DNA from: UBA11373 sp035291545
GTDB lineage: Bacteria > Actinomycetota > Acidimicrobiia > Spongiisociales > UBA11373
NCBI GenBank assembly: GCA_035291545.1
Contig: DATDRW010000019.1
Span: forward strand, 1-5,271
Direction of reading: 5' to 3'
DNA: 5,271 bases
In this document: positions 1 to 5,271 of the stretch, piece after piece
Position numbering within the stretch: the stretch's first letter is position 1
How the letters are laid out: every line of letters begins with the position of its first letter
Translations under genes and position numbers: made by a program
The notes under the pieces: generated by a model
Database searches by the model: none
Seen by the model: only the letters and a program-made list of their open reading frames with translations
What the model was told of the DNA's origin: nothing

Positions 1-966
1 CCGCAGCACCGCCATGGCGTCGGCGTCGTCGACGGCGATCACCGCGTCGGTGTTGCGGACGTTGTGGATCCACGGGATGTGTTTGTCGCCGATCCCCTCG
101 ATGCGGTGCGACCCGTACCCGTTGCGCAGCATCGTGGGGCACTGCAGCGCCTCGACTGCGGCGATGCGGGCTTCGGGGTGGGCCTCCTTGACGAAGTCGC
201 CCGATGCGATCGTCCCCGCCGATCCGGTGGCGAGCACCACCCCGGCGACGGCGGCGCCGGGGGCGAGGGCGGCCGCCGCCTCCACCATGGCGGGACCGGT
301 TACCGAGTAGTGCCACAGGTAGTTGCCCAACTCGTCGAACTGGTTGAAGATCACCACGTCCTCTCCCGAGGCGCGCAGCCGGTGGCAGGCGTCGAAGATC
401 TCCTTCACGTTGCTCTCCGACCCCGGGGTCTTGACGATCTCGGCCCCGATCTCCTCGAGCCAGGTGAACCGCTCCTGGCTCATCCCCTCGGGGAGGATGG
501 CGAGGGCGGCGCAGCCGAGGAGGCGCGAATCGAATGCGCCGCCGCGGCAATAGTTGCCGGTCGAGGGCCACACCGCCTTCTGCCGGGTCGGGTCGAAGCC
601 GCCGGTGACGAGACGGGGAACGAGGCACCCGAAGGCGGCACCGACCTTGTGGGCCCCGGTGGGGAACCACTTGCCCACCAGCGCGATGATCCGGGCCTCC
701 ACTCCGGTGAGGGTTGGCGGCAGCTCGATCGCGTTCACCGGACCGAACCCGCCTCCCGACGGCACCGGCTGGTTGTGCCAACTGATGCGGAACAGGTTGA
801 TCGGATCGGTGTCGGAGAGGCCCACGGAGCCGAGCCGCCCGGTGACCTTGGATGGGATGAGTCCCGGGTCGCGCATCTGGGCGAGCGTGGGGATCACGAT
901 CCTCTGCTCGGCGGCGCGCCGTACCGCCCGCTCCAACACCCGGTCGTCGCCGGTCAGATCGATCAT
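1..966 (-). CDS. Fold-type II PLP-dependent enzyme (cysteine synthase / TrpB superfamily), C-terminus beyond window
   Basis: The first 322 residues are visible; the frame runs open off the left edge, so the C-terminus is missing. It is a fold-type II pyridoxal-phosphate enzyme. The likely Schiff-base lysine is K107 in PTGAHKVGAAFG (102-113), whose GAHK core recalls tryptophan synthase beta. The substrate/cofactor loop is STGN at 135-138, and a glycine-rich stretch at 246-256 (ATGSAGTIASG) could be the phosphate-binding loop. About 90 residues precede the PLP-lysine region, a longer lead-in than in plain cysteine synthases. The ATG at 966-964 overlaps the TGA of the preceding PLP gene (ATGA), with purine-rich GGAG/GGGAG stretches just upstream, so translation is probably coupled. 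Reactions in this superfamily are beta-replacements or alpha,beta-eliminations on amino acids; the substrate here is unknown. Context suggests a lyase step in a catabolic pathway. It does not resemble E. coli YgeX (diaminopropionate ammonia-lyase) beyond the shared fold. Confidence 0.85.
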   Translation of the reverse strand, partial: MIDLTGDDRVLERAVRRAAEQRIVIPTLAQMRDPGLIPSKVTGRLGSVGLSDTDPINLFRISWHNQPVPSGGGFGPVNAIELPPTLTGVEARIIALVGKWFPTGAHKVGAAFGCLVPRLVTGGFDPTRQKAVWPSTGNYCRGGAFDSRLLGCAALAILPEGMSQERFTWLEEIGAEIVKTPGSESNVKEIFDACHRLRASGEDVVIFNQFDELGNYLWHYSVTGPAMVEAAAALAPGAAVAGVVLATGSAGTIASGDFVKEAHPEARIAAVEALQCPTMLRNGYGSHRIEGIGDKHIPWIHNVRNTDAVIAVDDADAMAVLR

Positions 967-2228
967 CTCGCTCCCATCTCCAAACGATCCAGCGCTTCGT
1001 CCAGATCCCGCCCGTCGGGGCGCACCCGGACGGCGGTGGTTCCCGCCGCCTCGGCGCCGCGCGACGCCGCGGCCACGTCCTTGAGCCCGCTCCCCGTGTT
1101 CATGATCACGACCCGATCGCCGTGTCCCACCGCGCCGGACTGCACCGCGGCCACCAGTCCGGCCCACGATGCCGCCGCCGCCGGCTCCCCGAACACCCCG
1201 CACCCCCTGGCCACCGCGGGGATGGCGGCGAGGATCTCACCGTCGCTCACGGTGACGAAGACGCCTCCGGTGTCGCGGACCGCAGCCATCGCCTTCACCC
1301 GGTCGCGGGGAAGCCCTGCGGCGATGCTGTCGGCCACGGTGCTCGCCACGATCGCCGGCTTGGTCACCACGTCCTCCCCGAAGCGCCAGGCGTCGGCGAG
1401 GAAGGCGCTCCCCTCCGCCTGCACACCAACCAGGCGGGGCATGCGATCGATCCAGCCGAGGGCGAGCAGATCGCGCAGACCCTTGTGCAGGCCTCCGATG
1501 ATGGAGCCGTCCCCCACTCCGACTGCGATCACATCGGGGGCCTGCCAACCGAGCGCTTCACAGATCTCGTAGACGACGGTCTTCTTCCCCTCGGTCATGT
1601 ACGGATTGAAGCCGGTGTTGCGGTTGTACCAGCCGCGCCGCGCCGCCGCCTCCATGGACAGGAGGACGGCCTGGTCGTAGCTGCCCTCCACCAGCACCAC
1701 TGCCGCCCCGAAGGCGTGCAACTGAGCAAGCTTCGCCGGCGGAGCCGAGGCGGGGACGAAGATCACGGCCCGCACCGCGGATGCCGCACACATCCCGGCA
1801 AGGGCGGCGGCGGCGTTCCCGGTGCTGGCGGTGGTGATGGTCTCGACACCCCGCTCCGCAGCCTTGGCCACCGCCATCGCCGAGGCCCGGTCCTTGAGCG
1901 ACGCCGTGGGCTGCCGCCCCTCGTCCTTGACCCACACCCGGGCCACCCCGGCAGCGGCCGCCAATCGGGGGGCGTCGACGAGGGGGGTGTCGCCGACGAG
2001 GAGCGGGGGAACCGGCGTCTCCGCCTCGACGGGCAGCAGGCCGCGGAACCGCCACATCCCGGCGCCGTCCCGGACCGACTCCGGGGTGACGCGCCGCCGG
2101 ATCAGGTCGTAGTCGTAGACCACGTCGAGGACACCCTCGACCCCGTGATCGGGGCACACGTAGGCGACGTCCTCCGGGCGGTGCTCCTTGCCGCACAGCA
2201 GGCAGCGAAGGTGGAGGATGTGGTTCAC
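963..2228 (-). CDS. Threonine synthase-like PLP-dependent enzyme with N-terminal metal knuckle
   Basis: This 421-residue fold-type II PLP enzyme is of the threonine synthase type. It opens with a small zinc-knuckle-like segment, C9-x2-C12 and C25-x2-H28, as in archaeal and actinobacterial threonine synthases, although the last ligand is His rather than Cys. The PLP lysine is K112 in TASLKDRASAM (108-118). STGN is at 135-138, the phosphate loop GVGDGSIIGG at 237-246, FGEPAAAASWAGL at 346-358, and the family signature NTGSGLKD at 377-384. Length fits the family. The GTG start at 2228-2226 is the only start codon placed just before the cysteine knuckle; no clear Shine-Dalgarno is visible, and the gap from the upstream stop is 5 nt, so coupling is likely. 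The frame stays open far upstream inside the carbamoyltransferase gene, but that extension is a shadow. True threonine synthases convert O-phosphohomoserine to threonine. Here the gene sits with carbamoyltransferases and a molybdenum hydroxylase, not with hom or thrB, so I infer a different elimination or replacement substrate. Family assignment is firm, substrate is not. Confidence 0.9.
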   Translation of the reverse strand: MNHILHLRCLLCGKEHRPEDVAYVCPDHGVEGVLDVVYDYDLIRRRVTPESVRDGAGMWRFRGLLPVEAETPVPPLLVGDTPLVDAPRLAAAAGVARVWVKDEGRQPTASLKDRASAMAVAKAAERGVETITTASTGNAAAALAGMCAASAVRAVIFVPASAPPAKLAQLHAFGAAVVLVEGSYDQAVLLSMEAAARRGWYNRNTGFNPYMTEGKKTVVYEICEALGWQAPDVIAVGVGDGSIIGGLHKGLRDLLALGWIDRMPRLVGVQAEGSAFLADAWRFGEDVVTKPAIVASTVADSIAAGLPRDRVKAMAAVRDTGGVFVTVSDGEILAAIPAVARGCGVFGEPAAAASWAGLVAAVQSGAVGHGDRVVIMNTGSGLKDVAAASRGAEAAGTTAVRVRPDGRDLDEALDRLEMGAR

Positions 2229-2233
2229 GGCCG

Positions 2234-3208
2234 CTACATCGTCAGGGCCATGACGGCCTTTTGCACGTGGAGTCGGTTCTCCGCCTCGTCGTACACCACG
2301 CTCTGCGGGCCGTCGATCACCGCATCGGTGACCTCGATGCCGCGATCGGCGGGGAGGCAATGCATGTAGATGGCGTCGTCGGAGGCCAGGGCCATGCGGC
2401 GCTCGTCGCAGATCCAATCGGAGTAGCGCTTGCCGATCTGCGCCGAGGCCCCCGGATCCTCGGTCTCGAGCATGCAGCCCCACGACTTCGGGTACACCAC
2501 GTCGGCTTTGGTAAACCCGGCGTCGAAGGACTCGAGCACCTCCAGCGAGCCCCCGGCGCGCCGGGCGTTCTCCGCCGCCTGATCCATGAACTCGGTGTGG
2601 AGGCGGTACTCGGGAGGCCGGGTGAGACGGACGTTGGCCCCGTACCGGGTGAGCAGGAGGATGAGGCTGATCGGCACGCTCATCGGCTTCTGGTACGAGG
2701 CGGCGTACGCCCACGACACGTCGATGGTCAACCCGCGGGGATCGCCCTTCTCCTCGATGATCGTGAACAGGTCGGCGAGCGCCTGGAAGGGATGAAACAG
2801 GTCGCACTGCATGTTGAAGACCGGGACCCGGGAGGCGGCGGCCACCTCGCGCAGATAGGTGTTGCCGATCCCCCAGTCGACATGGCGGATGGCGATTCCG
2901 TCGTTGTAGCGCCCGAGGATCTCGCCGATCTCCTTGGCGGTGTCGCCGTGGGCGATCTGCGTCGTCTTGCTCTCGATGAACTGGGCGTGGCCTCCCAACT
3001 GCGCCATCCCCGCCTCGAACGAGGCCCGGGTGCGGGTGCTGGAGAAGAAGAACAGCATCGCCAGAACCTTGTCCTCCAAGAGGGCATGGGGCTGGCCGAG
3101 GGCACGGCGCCGCTTGAGATCGAGCGCCACCTCCATGACGCTGTCGATCTCCCCCTTGGTCCACTCCTGGTTGGTGATCAGATCGCGACCGCGTAGTCCG
3201 GTGCGCAT
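2234..3208 (-). CDS. ygeW: Knotted carbamoyltransferase, YgeW / N-acetylornithine carbamoyltransferase type
   Basis: This 324-residue carbamoyltransferase carries the carbamoyl-phosphate motif SSTRTR (56-61), HPFQ (139-142) and HCLP (283-286), the Cys motif of ornithine-type rather than aspartate-type enzymes. Features recalled from E. coli YgeW are TQIAHGDTAKE (83-93), the proline-bearing loop SYQKPMSVP (171-179) that forms the knot crossing in this subgroup, YPKSWG (239-244) and YMHCLPAD (281-288). The C-terminal DEAENRLHVQKAVM (307-320) instead matches N-acetylornithine carbamoyltransferase, so it sits between the two groups. It is shorter than E. coli YgeW (about 396 aa) and close to acetylornithine enzymes (about 340 aa). 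The ATG is preceded by AAAGGGG at a 7-nt spacing. It would transfer a carbamoyl group to an amine, or run in reverse to release carbamoyl phosphate from a ureido compound. The natural substrate of YgeW is, to my knowledge, unsettled. Arginine biosynthesis is less likely, because no arg gene is adjacent. Confidence 0.88.
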   Translation of the reverse strand: MRTGLRGRDLITNQEWTKGEIDSVMEVALDLKRRRALGQPHALLEDKVLAMLFFFSSTRTRASFEAGMAQLGGHAQFIESKTTQIAHGDTAKEIGEILGRYNDGIAIRHVDWGIGNTYLREVAAASRVPVFNMQCDLFHPFQALADLFTIIEEKGDPRGLTIDVSWAYAASYQKPMSVPISLILLLTRYGANVRLTRPPEYRLHTEFMDQAAENARRAGGSLEVLESFDAGFTKADVVYPKSWGCMLETEDPGASAQIGKRYSDWICDERRMALASDDAIYMHCLPADRGIEVTDAVIDGPQSVVYDEAENRLHVQKAVMALTM

Positions 3209-3215
3209 CGTCGAA

Positions 3216-3222
3216 CCCCTTT
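3216..3222 (-). promoter_or_regulatory. Shine-Dalgarno of the knotted carbamoyltransferase gene
   Basis: AAAGGGG on the minus strand ends 7 nt before the ATG at 3208 and overlaps the last base of the TGA stop of the ATCase-like gene, so ribosomes finishing the first gene are placed to start the second. It supports the ATG at 3208. Confidence 0.65.
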
Positions 3223-4172
3223 CACTCGGTGGCGCCGAGGACGAGTGCGAGCAGGGCCATGCGCATCACGACCCCGTTGAACGCCTCCTCCCAGTAGCGG
3301 GCATGACGGGTGGCGTCGACGTCCTCGGGCAGCTCGTCCATCCGGGGGAGCGAGTGGAGGATGATCGAGTCGCTCGGAGCCCGCTTGAGCAGTTCCCGGG
3401 TGACCCGGTAGTTGTCGGGGGTGGTGGGACGTTCCTTGCCGCCCTCATCGCGACTCTTGGTGTAGTCCGCCTGGACCACCGGCTCCATATAGATGACGTC
3501 GGCCTCGGCGATGGCGTCGGCGACGTGATCGGCCTCGCGGAACACCAGCCCGCGCTCGGTCAGCTCCGCCTTGAACTCGGCGGTGAGCGACATGTCGGGT
3601 GGGGAGATGAAGATCGCCTCGGCGTCGAACTGGGTGAGGGCATAGCCGAGCGAGTGCATCGTGCGCATCCGCATGTCGCCGATGCACAGGAAGGTGAGCC
3701 CGTCGATGGTTCCCCGTTCCTGCAGGACCGTGTACAGGTCGGTGAGCACCTGAGTGGGGTGTTCTCCCCAGCCATCCCCGGCGTTGATCACCGGGATGCT
3801 CGCCCATCGCGCCGCCTCGGCGGGGGCGCCCTGCTGGAAGTGGCGCATCACGATGACGTCGCCGTAGTACTCCAGCATGTGGACGGTGTCCTTGATCGAC
3901 TCCTGGTAGAAGTCCCCGGCACGGGTCATCCGCGGGTCGGAGAACCCGACCACGTGCCCCCCGAGGCGGTGCATGGCCGCTTCGTGCGCCAACCGGGTCC
4001 GGGTCGACGGCTGGTAGAAGGCGGTGACCAGGGTCTTGGGCGCCAGCAGGTCCGTGTTGCGGCGGGAGCGGGCGATCGGCTCCAGCTCCTCGGCCACCTC
4101 GAACACCCGCATGAATTCGGCGCGCTCGAAGTCCTTCAGGGAAAGGATGTCGCGCCCGGCAAAGCTGCGCAT
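3222..4172 (-). CDS. Aspartate carbamoyltransferase-like protein (ATCase paralogue)
   Basis: This 316-residue protein has the ATCase catalytic-chain architecture. The carbamoyl-phosphate motif PSTRTR is at 55-60, MRH at 109-111, VINAGDGWGEHPTQ at 128-141, R170 in the GDMRMRT stretch, HSLPRMDE at 273-280, and ARYWEEAFNGVVMRMALLALVL at 291-312. Against E. coli PyrB recalled from memory, the residues for carbamoyl phosphate (Arg54, Arg105, His134, Gln137) are present. The mobile 80s loop that should supply Ser80 and Lys84 reads RMTRAGDFYQES (81-92) with no lysine, and the position of Arg229 appears to be Val232. A canonical aspartate substrate is therefore doubtful. The ATG has a strong Shine-Dalgarno, AGAGGAG, 7 nt upstream. 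It is the first gene of the leftward operon, next to a second carbamoyltransferase rather than pyrC or pyrR. The pyrimidine enzyme cannot be fully excluded, but a catabolic paralogue acting on another amine or ureido compound is preferred. Confidence 0.87.
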   Translation of the reverse strand: MRSFAGRDILSLKDFERAEFMRVFEVAEELEPIARSRRNTDLLAPKTLVTAFYQPSTRTRLAHEAAMHRLGGHVVGFSDPRMTRAGDFYQESIKDTVHMLEYYGDVIVMRHFQQGAPAEAARWASIPVINAGDGWGEHPTQVLTDLYTVLQERGTIDGLTFLCIGDMRMRTMHSLGYALTQFDAEAIFISPPDMSLTAEFKAELTERGLVFREADHVADAIAEADVIYMEPVVQADYTKSRDEGGKERPTTPDNYRVTRELLKRAPSDSIILHSLPRMDELPEDVDATRHARYWEEAFNGVVMRMALLALVLGATE

Positions 4173-4179
4173 TCCGTCA

Positions 4180-4186
4180 CTCCTCT
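4180..4186 (-). promoter_or_regulatory. Shine-Dalgarno of the ATCase-like gene
   Basis: AGAGGAG on the minus strand, 7 nt before the ATG at 4172, is near the anti-Shine-Dalgarno optimum and fixes this start. It implies that the leftward mRNA has a true 5' leader, unlike the opposite gene. Confidence 0.75.
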
Positions 4187-4206
4187 GTTCGTACTGCCGC
4201 CGGCCT

Positions 4207-4224
4207 CGACCGGCCCCCGGTTCG
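4207..4224. repeat. Imperfect inverted repeat near the leftward gene start
   Basis: CGACCGG (4207-4213) faces CCGGTTCG (4217-4224) across three bases, pairing with one bulged T. It lies in the probable leader or promoter of the leftward operon and could be an operator or a small hairpin. It is short, GC-rich and possibly fortuitous. Confidence 0.2.
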
Positions 4225-4262
4225 GTGGGGCGGATCGTCTCTCCCGCCCACCCTTTCGACCA

Positions 4263-4312
4263 GCGCCGGATGTCGCCCAGACCGGGCCGAAAGACCCCCC
4301 CGCCTCCGGCGC
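4263..4312. repeat. Spaced 8-bp inverted repeat, possible operator pair
   Basis: GCGCCGGA at 4263-4270 is the exact reverse complement of TCCGGCGC at 4305-4312. The half-sites are 34 bp apart, 42 bp centre to centre, close to four helical turns. The right half lies 9 nt upstream of the -10 candidate. At this GC content an 8-bp match in a 160-bp spacer can arise by chance, so this is only a candidate. Confidence 0.25.
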
Positions 4313-4320
4313 GCCTCTCA

Positions 4321-4326
4321 TACAGT
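4321..4326 (+). promoter_or_regulatory. Candidate -10 element for the molybdenum hydroxylase genes
   Basis: TACAGT fits the actinobacterial -10 pattern TANNNT. It lies 6 nt before the GTG at 4333, which would put transcription initiation at or next to the start codon, as in leaderless mRNAs. No -35 match is seen at the usual 16-18 nt upstream, which is common for actinobacterial promoters. This is inference from spacing alone. Confidence 0.35.
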
Positions 4327-4332
4327 CAAGTC

Positions 4333-5169
4333 GTGTCGATCGCGAACGTAGCGCGATTCCTCAGGCCGGCCGATCTGGCCGGGGCGATCGCCGCCGTCCG
4401 GTCCGGGGCGATCCCGGTGTCGGGCGGTACCGACGTCATGCTCCACCCCCCGGCCCGGCCGACCGAACTGGTCGATCTCACCGCGCTCCCCCTGAATGGG
4501 ATCGAATCGTACGAGGGCGGGTTGCGAATCGGTGCCACCACGACCCTCACCGCGATGCTGGAGGATCCCCGGGTCGCCGCCATAGGCGATGGCGTCGTCA
4601 CCGGGATGCTGGCCGAGGTCGGGTCCCCGCTGTTACGCAACCGGGCGACGGTCGGCGGGCACCTCGCCCGGGGCAGGCTCTCCGACGTGATCCCGGTTCT
4701 GCTGGCGCTCGACGCCACGGTCACCTGGCACGACGGGAACGACCACACCCGGCCGCTGGCCGCCTTCTACCGCGAGAACCGGCACCGGGAACGGATCATC
4801 GTCACCGCGGTCACCATCCCCCGGCCGTCACCACGGTCGGCGACGGTGTTCCGCAAGTTCGCCCGCACCGCATTCGACCTCGCCATCCTCAACTGCGCCT
4901 GCCGCATCGACCTGCGCGACGGAAGGACGATCGCCGCCGCCCGCATCGTCGTCGGCGAGACCCCCGCCCTGGGCGCATCCCTTCGCGACGTCGAGGTGCA
5001 TCTCTTCGGCCGCCCGCTGTCGAACGAGGTCATCGCCGCCGGCGCCCGCATGGCCTCCGCCGCGGTCCCGGCAAGGGGCGATGAACGCGCTTCCGCCGGG
5101 TACCGGCGATCGCTCGCCGGGGTGCTCGTGCGTCGCTGCCTCACCGAGATCGCGGAGCGGATCTCGTGA
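4333..5169 (+). CDS. Molybdenum hydroxylase FAD-binding subunit (XdhB/CoxM-like)
   Basis: This 278-residue protein is the medium, FAD-carrying subunit of a xanthine dehydrogenase / CO dehydrogenase-type molybdenum hydroxylase, which passes electrons from the Mo and Fe-S subunits via FAD to an acceptor in the cytoplasm. The first FAD motif is PVSGGTDVM (28-36), followed by the typical LRIGATTTL (64-72). The second FAD motif is LRNRATVGGHLA (101-112). KFARTAFDLAILNCA (175-189) marks the C-terminal domain, which ends with a YRRSLAGVLVRRCL segment (257-270). Length matches the family (about 270-300 aa). GTG at 4333 is chosen because the protein then starts right at the conserved N-terminus. An in-frame ATG at 4270 would add 21 proline-rich residues foreign to the family and has no ribosome-binding site. 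No Shine-Dalgarno precedes the GTG, which may be leaderless. The stop overlaps the Fe-S subunit start (GTGA). The substrate cannot be read from this subunit; a purine or related N-heterocycle is inferred from context. Confidence 0.9.
   Translation: MSIANVARFLRPADLAGAIAAVRSGAIPVSGGTDVMLHPPARPTELVDLTALPLNGIESYEGGLRIGATTTLTAMLEDPRVAAIGDGVVTGMLAEVGSPLLRNRATVGGHLARGRLSDVIPVLLALDATVTWHDGNDHTRPLAAFYRENRHRERIIVTAVTIPRPSPRSATVFRKFARTAFDLAILNCACRIDLRDGRTIAAARIVVGETPALGASLRDVEVHLFGRPLSNEVIAAGARMASAAVPARGDERASAGYRRSLAGVLVRRCLTEIAERIS
5154..5157 (+). promoter_or_regulatory. Shine-Dalgarno of the [2Fe-2S] subunit gene
   Basis: GGAG inside the end of the FAD-subunit gene lies 8 nt before the GTG at 5166. 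Together with the GTGA overlap it supports the chosen start and translational coupling of the two subunits. Confidence 0.55.
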
Positions 5170-5271
5170 AGATCACCCTCACCGTCGACGGAGCGCCTCG
5201 AGAGACGGTGATCGACCCGGGCGAGAGCCTCATGGACGTGCTCCGCCGTGAGGGGAAGACGAGCGTGAAGA
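5166..5271 (+). CDS. Molybdenum hydroxylase [2Fe-2S] subunit, N-terminal fragment (XdhC/CoxS-like)
   Basis: Only 35 residues and one extra base are inside the window. They read as the beta-grasp N-terminus of the small [2Fe-2S] subunit: VKITLTVDG, then the VIDPGESLMDVLRR segment (15-28), then KTSVK (31-35), which in this family comes immediately before the first cluster cysteines (CxxGxCGxC). The cysteines themselves lie just beyond the edge. The GTG start overlaps the TGA of the FAD subunit by GTGA, with GGAG at 5154-5157 giving an 8-nt spacing. In the trimeric hydroxylases this subunit relays electrons between the molybdopterin centre and FAD. The large molybdopterin subunit is expected next downstream. 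The assignment rests on N-terminal pattern plus gene order. Confidence 0.82.
   Translation, partial: MKITLTVDGAPRETVIDPGESLMDVLRREGKTSVK

Larger units (their letters stand above)
4173..4332. promoter_or_regulatory. Divergent intergenic control region
   Basis: This 160-nt spacer lies between the start of the leftward carbamoyltransferase/PLP operon and the start of the rightward molybdenum hydroxylase genes, so it must hold both promoters. It contains a strong Shine-Dalgarno for the leftward gene, a TANNNT-type -10 candidate just before the rightward GTG, and two inverted repeats. No convincing -35/-10 pair was found for the leftward promoter. The shared position suggests common control by one regulator, which is not encoded in the window. 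Confidence 0.7.

Noticed and set aside
64..2369. Long plus-strand open frames (502 and 415 codons) antisense to the two PLP genes
   Set aside because: The opposite strand encodes complete, motif-bearing PLP enzymes; these frames show no recognisable domain and reflect GC-rich third positions.
963..3164. Single 733-codon minus-strand open frame that would fuse a long N-terminal region to the threonine-synthase-like enzyme
   Set aside because: The upstream 312 codons are arginine/glycine/proline-rich with no domain, and lie out of frame over the clearly conserved carbamoyltransferase gene. The real start is the GTG at 2228.
2261..3196. 311-codon plus-strand open frame antisense to the knotted carbamoyltransferase
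   Set aside because: It mirrors the coding strand of a conserved gene and has no recognisable motif or ribosome-binding site.
4284..4298. Short GGGCCGAAAGACCCC hairpin as a terminator or RNA element
   Set aside because: The stem is only about five pairs with a mismatch and has no T-tract; it lies between divergent starts, where no terminator is expected.
4324..4329. TTGACT on the minus strand as a -35 box for the leftward operon
   Set aside because: No -10-like hexamer occurs 16-18 nt downstream; it is also far (about 150 nt) from the leftward start and overlaps the rightward -10 candidate.
4270..4332. In-frame ATG upstream of the FAD subunit as an alternative start
   Set aside because: It would add 21 proline/arginine-rich residues not seen in the family, with no Shine-Dalgarno.
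2934..5084. 716-codon plus-strand open frame
   Set aside because: It runs antisense to the ATCase-like gene and then out of frame through the FAD subunit. Its low-complexity arginine- and proline-rich translation is typical of shadow frames in high-GC DNA.

Overview
The window is a compact, very GC-rich stretch of six genes in two divergent blocks. Codon third positions are strongly G/C, three of the six chosen starts are GTG, and the genes overlap or nearly touch. The proteins look like those of high-GC Gram-positive bacteria, so an actinobacterium (Actinomycetota) is the best guess. A Chloroflexota or other high-GC lineage cannot be excluded from the sequence alone.

Leftward block (minus strand, transcribed from about 4172 towards 1): an aspartate-carbamoyltransferase-like protein (4172-3222), a knotted YgeW/acetylornithine-carbamoyltransferase-type enzyme (3208-2234), a threonine-synthase-like fold-type II PLP enzyme with an N-terminal metal knuckle (2228-963), and a second, different fold-type II PLP enzyme (966-1, its C-terminus outside the window). 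Gaps are 13 nt, 5 nt and a 4-nt ATGA overlap, so this is almost certainly one operon.

Rightward block (plus strand, from 4333): the FAD subunit of a molybdenum hydroxylase of the xanthine dehydrogenase / CO dehydrogenase type (4333-5169), overlapped by GTGA with the start of the [2Fe-2S] subunit (5166 onward, cut by the window edge). The large molybdopterin subunit should follow outside the window. The 160-nt spacer 4173-4332 must carry the start signals for both blocks.

The gene set resembles the E. coli xdh-ygeW-ygeX-ygeY-hyuA-yqeA region and related purine-degradation clusters, where a molybdenum hydroxylase, a knotted carbamoyltransferase and a PLP lyase occur together. My reading (inference) is a catabolic pathway for a nitrogen-rich heterocycle: the molybdenum enzyme hydroxylates the ring, and after ring opening the carbamoyltransferases and PLP enzymes process ureido and amino-acid-like intermediates, perhaps recovering carbamoyl phosphate. 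Two points set it apart from the E. coli arrangement. There are two different carbamoyltransferases side by side, and the ATCase-like one appears to lack residues that ATCase needs for aspartate. There are also two different PLP enzymes, neither of which looks like YgeX. No RNA genes, mobile elements, CRISPR arrays or convincing terminators were seen.
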